DNA of 64,000 nucleotides from Micromonospora globbae (GTDB lineage: Bacteria; Actinomycetota; Actinomycetes; Mycobacteriales; Micromonosporaceae). The notes beneath the pieces were generated by a model, which saw only the letters and a program-made list of their open reading frames with translations, was not told the origin of the DNA and did not search any database. Numbering within the stretch: position 1 is the stretch's first letter; each line of letters starts with the position of its first letter. The position numbers were made by a program, and so were the translations under genes. The stretch covers positions 124,001 through 188,000 of the forward strand of contig NZ_RAQQ01000015.1 in assembly GCF_003610785.1 (NCBI RefSeq), in the 5' to 3' direction. Positions 35,201-43,813 of the stretch are shown piece after piece.

Positions 35201-38200
35201 GCGGCGCTCCCGACGGCGCGCTGCTGGGCACCGCGCAGGTGCCGGCGACCACCGCCGGCCGCTACGTGGACGTACCCGTCCAGGTAAGCGACCCGGGGGA
35301 GACGTTCACCCTGTACGTGGTGTTCCCGGGCGCCGGCGAGCGGCGGCTGAACTTCATCGAGGCCGACGGCAAGGGTGTGTCCCCGACGACCAAGCCGAAG
35401 GTCACGGTGACCGCACCCGGACCGGACGACGACCTGGAGCCGGGCGCCATCGCGGTGACCGCGGACGCCTCCGACGCGGAGAACACGATCACGAAGGTCG
35501 AGTTCTTCGTCGACGACACCTCGATCGGCGTGGACACCACGGCGCCGTACGCGGTCACCTGGAACGCCACGACCGAGAAGCGCTACCGGCTGACCGCGGT
35601 CGCCACCAACGACAAGGGCGCCACCACCACCTCACGCATCGTGGAGGTGGAGGTCGGTGACCTCTACGGCGACTGGCAGACGTTCAGCAACACCAACGCC
35701 ACGTTCGACCGGCCGGACACCGACACCTGGGTCGTCACCTCCGGTGGCGCGAACATGTGGCAGGGCACCGACCAGTACGGCTCGGTGTACCTCCCGGCGG
35801 CCGCCGGGAACCAGTGGACGGCCACCGTGAAGATCGCGCGGCAGGGCAACTCCAACGCCTCCGCCAAGGCCGGGCTCATCGTCCGCAACGACATCACCCG
35901 GCCCGGCACGTCGCCCGGCTACGCGGCCATGACGATGCGGGCCGGGCTCGGCTTCGAGTGGCTGCGCGACACCGACGGCAACGGGCAGCTCGACGCGAGC
36001 ACCGGCGCCAGCACGACGAGCTACCCGGCGTGGGTGCGGATCGTGCGCGACGGCGCCCGGTACTACGGCTACTGGAGCAAGGACGGCGTCACGTTCACCC
36101 GCGTCGGCGACCCCGTGACGCTGCCCGGCGCCACGAGCCCGCAGGACATCGGGCTCGCGGTGACCGCGCACAGCGCCACGGCCACCAGCGAGGTGGAGTT
36201 CACCGGGTTCAGCCTGGTGGACAGGGCCATCCACCCCGGACCGGACCCCGAGCCGGAACCGGGACCGGGCTGCCTCGTCACCGGCTCCGACCCGTTCGAC
36301 GGCGACGCGCTGAACACCACCCGCTGGACGGTGGTGCGCCACGCGCCGGACCTGCCGGTGCGGGTCGCGGACGGCACGCTCGTGCTGCCGGTCACCAACG
36401 GTGACATCAACGAGGCCGCGACCGGCCCGATCAGCTACGTCGGCCAGCCGGCGCGGCCCGGGTCGTGGACGGTGCGGACGAAGGTGTCCCTCGCGCACAC
36501 CCGGGAGTGGCAGCACGCCGGGTTGCTGATGCACGGCGGCGACAACGACTACGTGAAGCTGGCGTTCACCCGCAACTCGTCCGGCGGGCGGCTGCTCGAG
36601 TTCCAGACGGAGGCGGCGGGCACCCGCACGTGGCACGCCAACGTGACCGTGCCGGCGGACTTCCCGCCGGCCGTGCACCTGCGGCTGACCAGCGACGGGT
36701 CGAAGCTGACCGCCGCGTACTCGACCGACGGCGAGACCTGGACGGCCCTGGCCGGCCAGGCGACGGTGATCCCACGCGCCACGATCGGCCTGATGGCCGC
36801 CGGTGACACGGCGGCACACGCGGTCGACGCGGTGTTCGACCACTTCACCCTCACACCCGACACGGGCGACGACGGTGTGCGGGCGCCGGGCGACGAGTTC
36901 GACGGCGACGCGCTCGACGGCTGCCGCTGGAACGCCGTGGTCCGCTACGACTCGTCGAAGGTCGCCGTCACCGACGGCCAGCTGCGGATCGAGACGCAGC
37001 CCGGCGACATCAACGGCGACACCAACCAGTCGCCGCGCAACTTCGTCCTCCAGGACCTGCCCGACGGGGACTGGACCATCCAGACCCGGCTGACGCCGAC
37101 GATGCTGCACCGCTGGCAGCTGGCCGGGTTCCTCGTGTACGCCGACGACGACAACTACGTGAAGTTCGACGTGGTGGCCACGAACACCAGCGGCGCGCCG
37201 ACCGACCTGCGGGCCGAGCTGGTGTCCGAGCGCAACGGCCAGTTCGGCAACGGCGGCAACCGGTCGATCGACGTCGCCGAGGCGACCGAGAGCGGCTGGT
37301 ACGACCTGCGGCTGAAGCGGACCGGGAACACCTACTCGGCCGAGATCAGCGACGGCGGAGTCACCTGGACCTCCCTCGGCGACCCGGTGACCAACGACGC
37401 GCCGATGACCTCGTTCGGCCTCATGGCGCTCGGACCGGAGCAGGTGTCGCCGGTGACGGTGGCGTTCGACTACTTCCGGGTGGTCGACACGGTGGCGCCG
37501 TCGGTGTCGGTGGCCGTCGACCCGGCCGCACCGAACGGCGACAACGGCTGGTACGTCTCGCCGGTCACCGTCTCGGCCACCGGGACGGACGACCGCGGCC
37601 CGGTGCGGATCTCGTACCGGATCGGCGACGGCGAGTGGACCGACTACCGGGAGCCGGTGAGGGTGACCGGGGACGGCACGCGTGAGCTGCGGTTCCGGGC
37701 GGTCGACGAGGCCGGCAACGTCTCGACGGAGTCGGTCGTGTCGCTGCGGGTCGACGCCACGGCCCCGGTCGTGTCGTTCGGCGGGGTCACCGACGGCGGC
37801 TCCTACGAGCTGGGCGAGCGGCTGCCGATCACGGCATCCGCGAAGGACCCGGCCTCGGGTGTCGCGTCGGTGGTCGTCACGCTCGACGGCACGCCGGTCA
37901 GCGGGCCGGTCGCCCCGACCGCGGGCGCCCACCGGGTGACCGCGGTGGCCACCGACAAGGCCGGCAACGTCACCGAGTCGGCGGCGTCGTTCGAGGTGGT
38001 CGCGACGTACGCGAACACGGTCGCGCTGGTCGACCGGTACCAGGAGGAGGGGCTCGTCCCGCAGCACCGCGCGGCTGCCATGAAGAGCCAGCTCAAGGTG
38101 GCCGAGCGCCTGGTGAAGGCCGGGCAGGAGCCGCAGGCCGAGGCGGCGCTGGACCGGTACGCGTCGTTCGCCGACGCCGTCGCCGACCAGCCGGCGCGCA

Positions 38201-38244
38201 CCCAGTTGATCGCGGCCGGCGAGTACCTGCGGGCCCACCTGTGA
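32245..38244 (+). CDS. Secreted ThuA / sugar dehydrogenase multidomain protein
   Basis: 1999 residues. A Sec signal ends near residue 33. The ThuA domain follows (about 40-270: VLIFTKTTQFRHTEAIEQ, GHGIVAIHNATDM). Next is a PQQ-type glucose/sorbosone dehydrogenase beta-propeller (about 285-715: YAMDIAPDGRVFYTE, EDGLLGIALDPDF, AMGFRNPFRFAIDP). A PKD domain (about 730-805), an Ig-like domain (about 1050-1130) and three concanavalin-like DUF1349 modules (about 1140-1330, 1340-1550, 1550-1750) come after. Two further Ig-like or OmpL47-like repeats precede a helical FIMAH-like tail (YANTVALVDRYQEEGL). It probably binds and oxidises polymeric or cell-surface carbohydrate outside the cell, feeding the transporter upstream. 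It lies 94 bp after the epimerase. Confidence 0.88.
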   Translation: MNVTRRPRWGRLLAMPVAAALAMSMIGPSPAAAHPGAHGDAHVLIFTKTTQFRHTEAIEQGVPVLQAAFAEAGITSEHTEDSSVFNDEDLAHFDALVMFQASGDPWTADQKAAMERYMQAGHGIVAIHNATDMRGNYAWWDNMIGTLMPGHAATGTSPGLPGTVRVEDHTHPSTSHLPQRWERADEWYNYALNVRGDAHVLATMDETTYDPGGNAMGYDHPISWCKPYDGGRAWMTGMGHFGAHYTGEPQLVQHIVGGVKWAAGMVEGDCGATTWDKFERVPLDQNTSAPYAMDIAPDGRVFYTELVRGEIRVYDPRTRTTSTAVTIPVYSGGEDGLLGIALDPDFADNGHLYVYYSPASADDTDPDNFVNRLSRLTVGEGSQIDRASEKVLLEVPARRLPDEPGHTGGGLDFGPDGNLYLGVGDDVNPHSEPSGGYAPLSERDGTFHDARATSANTNDLRGKVLRIHPEPDGTYSVPEGNLFPPGTEKTRPEIYAMGFRNPFRFAIDPESGALAVADYSPDNGSDNPDRGPAGIAEWNLITEPGFYGWPLCMGDNEPFRDVDYRTNPVTVGAYFDCDNPVNDSIRNTGLRELPPAKPAKMWYGYQRSSVPSVIPQGGGLAPMGGPFYQYDPDLDSDTKFPAYYDGKPFFYEWSRNKMYSIIPGANGTVEKVNPFLPQEQFLAPIDSKFGPEGSLYVLDWGGGFGRDNPNSGLYRVDYISGSRSPEAKATATPDSGRAPLEVRFDGAPSSDPEGEALTYAWDFDGNGTVDSTDRAPTHTYTDNGVYNARLTVTDPHGKTGTTTVPITVGNTRPQVRFEAPPNGAFFDFGDEISWNLSVTDAEDAQIDDADVVIQPALGHDEHAHPADPLHGRTGSVVTALGGGHSDDMNVFYALDGRYTDSGGPGGIPALTGSHTTLLFPKQREAEFFDASQGVTVAPARDVEGHANAITGANGAWASYDPVNLRGVDRLVLRAAATSAGTVELRRGAPDGALLGTAQVPATTAGRYVDVPVQVSDPGETFTLYVVFPGAGERRLNFIEADGKGVSPTTKPKVTVTAPGPDDDLEPGAIAVTADASDAENTITKVEFFVDDTSIGVDTTAPYAVTWNATTEKRYRLTAVATNDKGATTTSRIVEVEVGDLYGDWQTFSNTNATFDRPDTDTWVVTSGGANMWQGTDQYGSVYLPAAAGNQWTATVKIARQGNSNASAKAGLIVRNDITRPGTSPGYAAMTMRAGLGFEWLRDTDGNGQLDASTGASTTSYPAWVRIVRDGARYYGYWSKDGVTFTRVGDPVTLPGATSPQDIGLAVTAHSATATSEVEFTGFSLVDRAIHPGPDPEPEPGPGCLVTGSDPFDGDALNTTRWTVVRHAPDLPVRVADGTLVLPVTNGDINEAATGPISYVGQPARPGSWTVRTKVSLAHTREWQHAGLLMHGGDNDYVKLAFTRNSSGGRLLEFQTEAAGTRTWHANVTVPADFPPAVHLRLTSDGSKLTAAYSTDGETWTALAGQATVIPRATIGLMAAGDTAAHAVDAVFDHFTLTPDTGDDGVRAPGDEFDGDALDGCRWNAVVRYDSSKVAVTDGQLRIETQPGDINGDTNQSPRNFVLQDLPDGDWTIQTRLTPTMLHRWQLAGFLVYADDDNYVKFDVVATNTSGAPTDLRAELVSERNGQFGNGGNRSIDVAEATESGWYDLRLKRTGNTYSAEISDGGVTWTSLGDPVTNDAPMTSFGLMALGPEQVSPVTVAFDYFRVVDTVAPSVSVAVDPAAPNGDNGWYVSPVTVSATGTDDRGPVRISYRIGDGEWTDYREPVRVTGDGTRELRFRAVDEAGNVSTESVVSLRVDATAPVVSFGGVTDGGSYELGERLPITASAKDPASGVASVVVTLDGTPVSGPVAPTAGAHRVTAVATDKAGNVTESAASFEVVATYANTVALVDRYQEEGLVPQHRAAAMKSQLKVAERLVKAGQEPQAEAALDRYASFADAVADQPARTQLIAAGEYLRAHL

Positions 38245-38282
38245 GGAGATGACGGCGAGCCGGTGCCGGCCGGCTCCCGACC

Positions 38283-38315
38283 GGTGCCGGAGCACGCCAG
38301 GCGTGCTCCGGCACC
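38283..38315 (+). terminator. Strong terminator hairpin
   Basis: GGTGCCGGAGCACGC and its exact complement form a 15-bp stem around CAG, 38 bp after the stop of the ThuA gene. It ends the sugar operon. Confidence 0.8.
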
Positions 38316-38414
38316 CGGTGTCCGCGACTGCCGCTGACACGCCTTTCCCACGCGCCGACGGCTTCGGGCAGGAGGCGTGCGTGAGATCGGCGAGTCCGGG
38401 GTACGGGTTCCCCT

Positions 38415-39884
38415 ATGCCGAGAGAGGGGCAAGTCGTCGGAGGCCGTTACCGCCTGGAGGAGAAGATCGCCAGCGGCGGTATGGGTGACGTGTGGCGGGC
38501 CGTGGACGAGACGCTGAGCCGCTGCGTGGCCGTCAAGACGCTGCACTCCCGCCTGGTCACCGACGCCGAGTTCGGCGAACGGTTCCGTCGCGAGGCGCGG
38601 GCGATGGCGGCCCTGCGTCATCCCGGTGTCGCCCAGGTCTACGACTACGGCGAAGTGTCACTGCCCGGCGAGCCGGCCCTCGCCTACATCGTCATGGAGT
38701 GCGTGCAGGGACAGCCCCTGGCGGCGCGGATCGCCGAGGCGCGGCGGCTCGACCCGGCCGAGACGATGTCGATGGCGGCGCAGACGGCCCGCGCCCTCGA
38801 CGCCACCCACCGCGCCGGCGTCGTGCACCGCGACGTCAAGCCCAACAACCTCATCATCGAGCCGGACGGGCACGTCGTACTCGTCGACTTCGGCGTCGCC
38901 GTCACGCAGGAGGCCGTAAGCCTCACCGCGGCGAACAAGGTCGTCGGCACCCCCCTCTACATGGCCCCCGAGCAGGTGGCCAGGAACGAGACCACCCCCG
39001 CCATCGACATCTACGCGCTGGGCGCCGTCACCTACCACTGCCTCGCCGGTCGACCGCCCTACCAGGGAGACAACGCCGTCACGGTCGCACTGCGACACCT
39101 CGAGGACGAGCCGCCGCCGCTGCCCGAGGACGTCCCGGCGGAGCTCCGGCAGTTCGTGGCCACCGCGATGGCCAAGGAACCCGCCGACCGGTTCCCGACG
39201 GCGGCCGCGATGGCCGGCGCGGCGCAGGCCCTCGCGGACTCGTACGCCCGGCCGGGGAGCCCCACGGTTCGGGCGGCGTGGAGCGAACCGCCGACCGTTG
39301 CCCTCACCCCGCGACAGCCGACCTCCAGCGGTACGCCCCGCCGGCTCGTCGGCCGGGAACCCACCAAGGTCGCGGTGCTGCTCGGTTCGCTGGCCGCCGC
39401 GGCCGCCGTCCTGGCGCTCGCCGACCCGGCCGGGACGATGTCGGACCGGACCGGACGACTGTCGGAGCCGTCCGCGGTCTCTCCCACGGTGTCGCCGTCG
39501 ACCCGGCCCGCGCAGGTGGAACCTGGCCCTGGCGCCGGTGGCGGTGAGCCGGTCGCGCGCACGTCTGCCGGCGTGCCGACTCGCGCGCCCGGATCCGCCA
39601 GCCCGACGGCCACCCGCCCCGCAGCTGGGAGTACCACGGGCGCTACGCCCACGGGTGAAAGCGGCTCGCCGGATCCCACCACCTCCGGCAGCGCTTCGGC
39701 TGACCCGACCGGTCCGCCGACGGGCGGAACGACCGGCGGCCCGACCGTGGAACCGACCGACGAGCCCAGCGCGGACCCCACCGGGGAGCCGACCGAGGAG
39801 CCGACCGGGGAGCCGTCGGCGGACGAATCGACGGCCGGGGACGACGCGGCGTCCCTGCGTCAGCCGACGCCGGACGGATCCTGA
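38415..39884 (+). CDS. Membrane Ser/Thr protein kinase (PknB-like)
   Basis: 489 residues. All kinase motifs are present: glycine loop IASGGMGDVW, Lys41 in VAVKTL, HRDVKPNN (Asp140), DFG at 158-160 and GTPLYMAPEQ. A single membrane helix (about 318-335, VAVLLGSLAAAAAVLALA) follows a Pro/Thr juxtamembrane segment. The outer part is a low-complexity Pro/Thr/Ser/Glu stalk (repeats like EPTGEPTEEP) with no PASTA domain. It should sense an envelope signal and phosphorylate cytosolic targets. It is a single-gene unit between two terminators. Confidence 0.9.
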   Translation: MPREGQVVGGRYRLEEKIASGGMGDVWRAVDETLSRCVAVKTLHSRLVTDAEFGERFRREARAMAALRHPGVAQVYDYGEVSLPGEPALAYIVMECVQGQPLAARIAEARRLDPAETMSMAAQTARALDATHRAGVVHRDVKPNNLIIEPDGHVVLVDFGVAVTQEAVSLTAANKVVGTPLYMAPEQVARNETTPAIDIYALGAVTYHCLAGRPPYQGDNAVTVALRHLEDEPPPLPEDVPAELRQFVATAMAKEPADRFPTAAAMAGAAQALADSYARPGSPTVRAAWSEPPTVALTPRQPTSSGTPRRLVGREPTKVAVLLGSLAAAAAVLALADPAGTMSDRTGRLSEPSAVSPTVSPSTRPAQVEPGPGAGGGEPVARTSAGVPTRAPGSASPTATRPAAGSTTGATPTGESGSPDPTTSGSASADPTGPPTGGTTGGPTVEPTDEPSADPTGEPTEEPTGEPSADESTAGDDAASLRQPTPDGS

Positions 39885-39890
39885 CTGGGC

Positions 39891-39917
39891 GAGCCGCGCT
39901 GCGGCAATTCGCGGCTC
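39891..39917 (+). terminator. Terminator hairpin after kinase
   Basis: GAGCCGCG (39891-39898) pairs with CGCGGCTC (39910-39917) over an 11-nt loop, 7 bp past the kinase stop. Confidence 0.55.
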
Positions 39918-40015
39918 TGCCGCCATCTCGGCGTCACCGACACGGTGCGGCGGGTGACAATGGGTCGATGCCGGTGCGCGCGGACGCACCCCGACTCGAT
40001 CCCGACGGAGGAGCC

Positions 40016-40420
40016 TTGAGCGCCACGGTCACGTCGTTCAGTTATGACGTTCCCTGGGAGGGCCTGTACGGGTTCAGCCAGGCCATGCAGGTCGGCGACA
40101 CGGTCTACATCTCCGGTCAGCTCGCGCACGACGCCGAAGGGAACTTCGTCGGAGAAGGCGACTTCGACGCCCAGGTGAACGCGACGCTCGACAACCTCGA
40201 CAGGGTGCTGGCGCACTTCGGTGCCTCCCGGCGTCAGGTCGTGGAGACCACGGTCCTCGTCGTGGGGTTGCGCGAACACTTCGACGCGGTGGCCGCGGCG
40301 CACTCCCGCTACTTCGGCGACCACCGTCCGACCAGTACGGTCAGCGGTGTGGTGGAGCTGGCGCTACCGGCCCAACTCGTCGAGATCGGGGCTGTCGTCC
40401 GCCTGGACATCGCCGCCTGA
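40016..40420 (+). CDS. RidA family protein
   Basis: 134 residues from a TTG at 40016, preferred because GGAGGAG lies directly upstream and the length fits the family; an ATG at 39968 would add 16 unlike residues. Motifs are FSQAMQVGDTVYISGQLAHD, NATLDNLDRVLAHFG and VVETTVLVVGLREHFD, typical of the YjgF/YER057c/UK114 fold. The Arg that binds the substrate carboxylate in RidA deaminases is replaced in the last strand (LVEIGAVVRLD), so imine deamination is not certain. Confidence 0.82.
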   Translation: MSATVTSFSYDVPWEGLYGFSQAMQVGDTVYISGQLAHDAEGNFVGEGDFDAQVNATLDNLDRVLAHFGASRRQVVETTVLVVGLREHFDAVAAAHSRYFGDHRPTSTVSGVVELALPAQLVEIGAVVRLDIAA

Positions 40421-40442
40421 TCCCAATCTCCGGACCTCTGCC

Positions 40443-41114
40443 CTACGTCCGGTCCCTGGCGGTCTCGCCCCGGATCGGCAGCCAGTAGAACGGGATGAAC
40501 ATCGCGATCACCGCCACGCCGAGAGGAGGGAACAGCGCACCCAGGACGGTGCCGGTGGCGATCCAGGTGAGGGCGAGCCGGAAACGCCGACCGAGGGCCT
40601 TCGCGCCGGCGAGGTCGATCGTCGTCGCGAGCAGCCGGCGGTGCCGCCGTACGTGGCCCCAGATGGCGTTGAACAGGACCGCCGCCAGCCCGAACGTGAG
40701 GCCGTGGAGGACGACGGCGGCGCGCTGCCCGTGTCCGTCCCGGAACGCCTGGGCCAGGACCGACGCGGCGAACGGCAGGAACGCGATGTCCATCAGCAGC
40801 ACGGTGTTGAGGAACAGCACCATCCGATCGGCGACGCGGATCTGGTCGAACATGACGTGATGGTTGGCCCACACCTGCCCGATGAGCATGAAGGTGACCG
40901 CGTAGGCCAGATACGACGGCCAGAGTGCGGCCAGGCCGTCGGCGAGATGGCGGGTGTCCTGCGGCGGCCGGATCTCCAGGACGAGCAGGGTGACGGCGAT
41001 GGCGATGACCGCGTCGCTGAACGCCACGAGCCGGGAGGGATCGCGCTCCATCCCGAAGGGCGTCGACCGTCCCGGCCACCGAGCGGGTTCTGTCACCGTC
41101 CCAGCGTCCGGCAT
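40443..41114 (-). CDS. TMEM175-type potassium channel protein
   Basis: 223 residues from the ATG at 41114 behind GAGGGGG; an ATG at 41198 would add 28 low-complexity residues. The signature RLVAFSDAVIAIAVTLLVLE in helix 1 is that of the TMEM175/DUF1211 family. Five more helices follow, with the usual WANHHVMFDQI loop. Bacterial members assemble as tetrameric K+ channels with the FSD motif lining the pore. It converges with the ridA-like gene, 22 bp apart. Confidence 0.85.
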   Translation of the reverse strand: MPDAGTVTEPARWPGRSTPFGMERDPSRLVAFSDAVIAIAVTLLVLEIRPPQDTRHLADGLAALWPSYLAYAVTFMLIGQVWANHHVMFDQIRVADRMVLFLNTVLLMDIAFLPFAASVLAQAFRDGHGQRAAVVLHGLTFGLAAVLFNAIWGHVRRHRRLLATTIDLAGAKALGRRFRLALTWIATGTVLGALFPPLGVAVIAMFIPFYWLPIRGETARDRT

Positions 41115-41320
41115 CGGCCCCCTCGACGCCCGCAGCCGGGGCGTGTGTCCCGCAGCGCGTTGCTCGTCGTCCGGGCGCGCCGGCGCCGCGATCGACACCT
41201 ACTTCGTCCTGGGCAGCGTGCCGCTCGTCGGGATCACGGCCGCCCACGTCCGTCGGCGGGTTCCCGGAGCCCGAACGGCAGACCGCCGGGATCGGCCGCG
41301 CCCACCCACATCGAAAGGAA

Positions 41321-41352
41321 GGTCCCCGCCGTCGGAGCAGACGGCGGGGACC
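41321..41352 (-). terminator. 13-bp terminator hairpin
   Basis: GGTCCCCGCCGTC and its exact complement flank GGAGCA, 14 bp beyond the stop of the glycerophosphodiesterase gene on the minus strand. Confidence 0.8.
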
Positions 41353-41365
41353 GGTGGTGCGAAAA

Positions 41366-43297
41366 CTACTTCTGCGCGAGCGCCCGGGCGTCGGCGACGA
41401 TGACGCCGGCGACGTCCGGCGGCACCTGCTTGCCGGCCTGCACCGTCGCGTACGTGGCCAGCGCCGCGTACTGGCCCTGGCTCAGCAGCGCCGTCATCGC
41501 GGTGAGCGCGGACTGCTTGGCGCCGGAGGTGAGGATCACGTAGCCCAGGCCCGCCTGGCTCGGCGTCACCGTGAAGGTGCTCGTGGCGGTCGCCGTACCC
41601 TCCGGACCGGTCACCTCGGCGCGGATCGTGTGCTCACCCGCGGCCAGCGTACGCAGGTCGAGAGCACGCCCGACCTCGGTCTTCACCCCGTCGACGGTGA
41701 CGGTGACGGTCTCGGCGTTGGTCGCGGCCACCGCGACGACCGGGGACTGGGCCCGGTCGAGGCGCGCCTCGTCGGCCGGCGAGGTGATCGCCACGGTCGG
41801 CTCGGCGCTGGGACGCTGCTGGAACGCGGAGTTCCACCCGACCAGCTCGGAGGGACGGTTGGTGATCACCCCGTCGACGCCGATCCGCTCCAGCCGCTGC
41901 CAGAGGCTGGCGGAGTCCATCGTCCACGCCATGACCGCGACACCGGCGGCGTGCAGCGGGGCCACGATCTCCGGCTTGGCCAGCAGCGCGTTGCCGTCCG
42001 GGTTGTACGCGGTGAGGTGCAGCTCGCGGGCGATCGCCACCGGGTCGGCGTCGAGGCTGCTGCGCAGCAGGCCGAGGGGCAGCTCGGGCGCCAGCTCGTA
42101 CGTGTAGCGCAGCGCGTCGACCTCGAAGCTCTGGACGAAGACCCGGCCCGTCATCTGCTGGTCGCGGACCACCTGGACGATCTTCGCGACCTCGTCCTTC
42201 GTGTGCCGGCCCTTGATCTCCAGCAGCAGGTTCCCGCCCCGCGTACGCAGGTCGGCGAGCTGCTCGGCCAGCGTCGGGACCCGCTCGCCCGCGTACTGCG
42301 GTGCGAACCACGAACCGGCGTCGAGCGCCTTGATCTGCGCGGCGGTCAGGTCGCGGATGTTGCCGGTCCCGTCGGTGGTCCGGTCGACGGTGCCGTCGTG
42401 CAGCACGAACGGGATCCCGTCCTTGCTCGGCTGCACGTCGTTCTCGATCCAGTCGGCGCCACCCTTGCGCGCGATCTCCTGCGCGACCAGGGTGTTCTCC
42501 GGCGCGGCCGCCGACGCGCCCCGATGCGCGATCACCGTGAGCGGGCTGCCCTCCGGGCGGAGGAACCCGTTCGGTGGCAGCTCGGTGACGACCACGTCGT
42601 CGTACGAGACGGTGCCGCCGTTGACGAACAGCGCCTGCACGCCGTTGGCGGAGCGCTGGAGGCTGCTCGTACGCATCATCTCGCGCCCGTCGAAGATCCA
42701 GCGGGCCTGGTTGCCGTGCACCTCGACGGCGACGCGCACGTCCCGGCCGGTGCCGGCGGCGTACGGCGCGGAGGCGGTGTTCGTGACGACCCACGCGTTG
42801 CCGGTGGTCCGCTGGGCGAACTCGAGACCGTTGGAGGCCGTGCTGCCGCTGCGCATGGTGGCGATCCACCACGGCGTCGCCCCGTCGGCCGGCACGTCGA
42901 TGCCGAGCGACGCCCAGCGGGTCGCCGCCTGCACCGACTCGAAACGCATGGTCGCCTCGAACCGGAAGTCGTTGAGGTACCGCCCGAACGTGATCTTGTT
43001 GTTCGCGCTGGCGCTCGCCGACGTCCCGTACAGCCGGCCGTTCTCGACCTTCCACGTCCCGTCGACCGCGTTCCAGCCGGCGGGCAGCGACCCCGAGGAG
43101 AAGTTCTCCGAGACGACCACGTCGCCCGGCTTCGCGGTGGCCGGCGACGAGGTCGCGACGGCCACCGCGGCGGCGGCACCGGTGACGGCGAGCGCGGCGG
43201 CGACGGCGGCGACCCGGGTACGCGTGGCGGCGAGTCTCGGGGCGGCGAGGATCTTCGTCGCCCGGCCGCCCGGCGATGATGCGGAATGGACAGTCAT
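41366..43297 (-). CDS. Secreted glycerophosphodiester phosphodiesterase
   Basis: 643 residues. A long N-terminal hydrophobic stretch (residues 27-50) acts as signal or anchor. Residues 60-240 form a concanavalin/laminin-like beta domain (NFSSGSLPAGWNAVDGTWKV). The GDPD TIM barrel begins at TVIAHRGASAAAPENT (His258, Glu267) and continues with DWIENDVQPSKDGIPFVLHD, holding the metal and catalytic residues. An Ig-like domain (about 510-590) and a small helical tail follow. It hydrolyses glycerophosphodiesters outside the cell to release glycerol 3-phosphate. The fusion to a carbohydrate-type module suggests attachment to envelope or polymer. Confidence 0.9.
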   Translation of the reverse strand: MTVHSASSPGGRATKILAAPRLAATRTRVAAVAAALAVTGAAAAVAVATSSPATAKPGDVVVSENFSSGSLPAGWNAVDGTWKVENGRLYGTSASASANNKITFGRYLNDFRFEATMRFESVQAATRWASLGIDVPADGATPWWIATMRSGSTASNGLEFAQRTTGNAWVVTNTASAPYAAGTGRDVRVAVEVHGNQARWIFDGREMMRTSSLQRSANGVQALFVNGGTVSYDDVVVTELPPNGFLRPEGSPLTVIAHRGASAAAPENTLVAQEIARKGGADWIENDVQPSKDGIPFVLHDGTVDRTTDGTGNIRDLTAAQIKALDAGSWFAPQYAGERVPTLAEQLADLRTRGGNLLLEIKGRHTKDEVAKIVQVVRDQQMTGRVFVQSFEVDALRYTYELAPELPLGLLRSSLDADPVAIARELHLTAYNPDGNALLAKPEIVAPLHAAGVAVMAWTMDSASLWQRLERIGVDGVITNRPSELVGWNSAFQQRPSAEPTVAITSPADEARLDRAQSPVVAVAATNAETVTVTVDGVKTEVGRALDLRTLAAGEHTIRAEVTGPEGTATATSTFTVTPSQAGLGYVILTSGAKQSALTAMTALLSQGQYAALATYATVQAGKQVPPDVAGVIVADARALAQK

Positions 43298-43336
43298 GGT
43301 CGCCGACCGTAGGAAGCGGAGCCGACCACATGATCA

Positions 43337-43367
43337 ACCGAGCGTGGCAGGCACGGGAACGCTCGGT
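43337..43367 (-). terminator. Terminator hairpin of the ATPase operon
   Basis: ACCGAGCGT pairs with ACGCTCGGT over a 13-nt loop, 17 bp beyond the stop of the 142-residue gene. It ends the RNase H/ATPase operon. Confidence 0.55.
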
Positions 43368-43384
43368 GTACGGAACCGATCGGG

Positions 43385-43813
43385 TCACGTCGCGCGCGAC
43401 GGGCCGGCGTCCTGGAGCCGGGTGAGCAGGGTGGCCACCTCCGTGTGCAGGCGGCGCAGCTCCGCGGCCGTCGGCGCCAGCTCGTAGCAGTGGTGGTGCG
43501 CCGCGGCGGACAGCGTCGCCCAGGCGAACGCCACCCGCCGGGCCGTCTCGGTGCCCGGGCCGAGCCGGCCCCGCAGCATGAGCTGCTTGGCGCGGCCCTG
43601 CCGACAGGCGGCCACGGTCGGCTTGACCCGCCGCCAGTAGGCGTCGATCCCGCCTTCGAGAGCGAGCCGGATGAGGCAGGCGCAGGCCCGCGGCCACCAT
43701 CCGGCGGTCACCGCGGTGGCGCCGAGCGCGCCGGCGCCGCGCAGCAACTGGTCGGCCGCCGCCAGACAGCGCTGCGGCGACGGGCTCCGCCCGGCTGCCG
43801 CCGGCCGCGTCAC
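43385..43813 (-). CDS. Small helical protein coupled to SMC-like ATPase
   Basis: 142 residues from the GTG at 43813, which overlaps the ATPase stop (GTGA); longer starts run inside the ATPase gene. It is all-helical and rich in Ala, Arg and Leu, with RACACLIRLALEGGIDAYW, FAWATLSAAAHHHCYELAP and a closing helix ELRRLHTEVATLLTRL. The helix pattern and the His cluster resemble HEPN-type proteins, but no clear R-x4-6-H nuclease motif is visible. The 4-bp overlap makes a complex with the ATPase likely. Function unknown. Confidence 0.7.
   Translation of the reverse strand: MTRPAAAGRSPSPQRCLAAADQLLRGAGALGATAVTAGWWPRACACLIRLALEGGIDAYWRRVKPTVAACRQGRAKQLMLRGRLGPGTETARRVAFAWATLSAAAHHHCYELAPTAAELRRLHTEVATLLTRLQDAGPSRAT

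Noticed and set aside
35632..38340. 902-codon minus-strand frame
   Set aside because: Low-complexity Arg/Val/His antisense of the ThuA/dehydrogenase gene.
39600..39840. Repetitive Thr/Pro/Glu coding sequence in the kinase gene that could pass for a DNA repeat
   Set aside because: Irregular units that encode a normal extracytoplasmic stalk; not a tandem DNA repeat.
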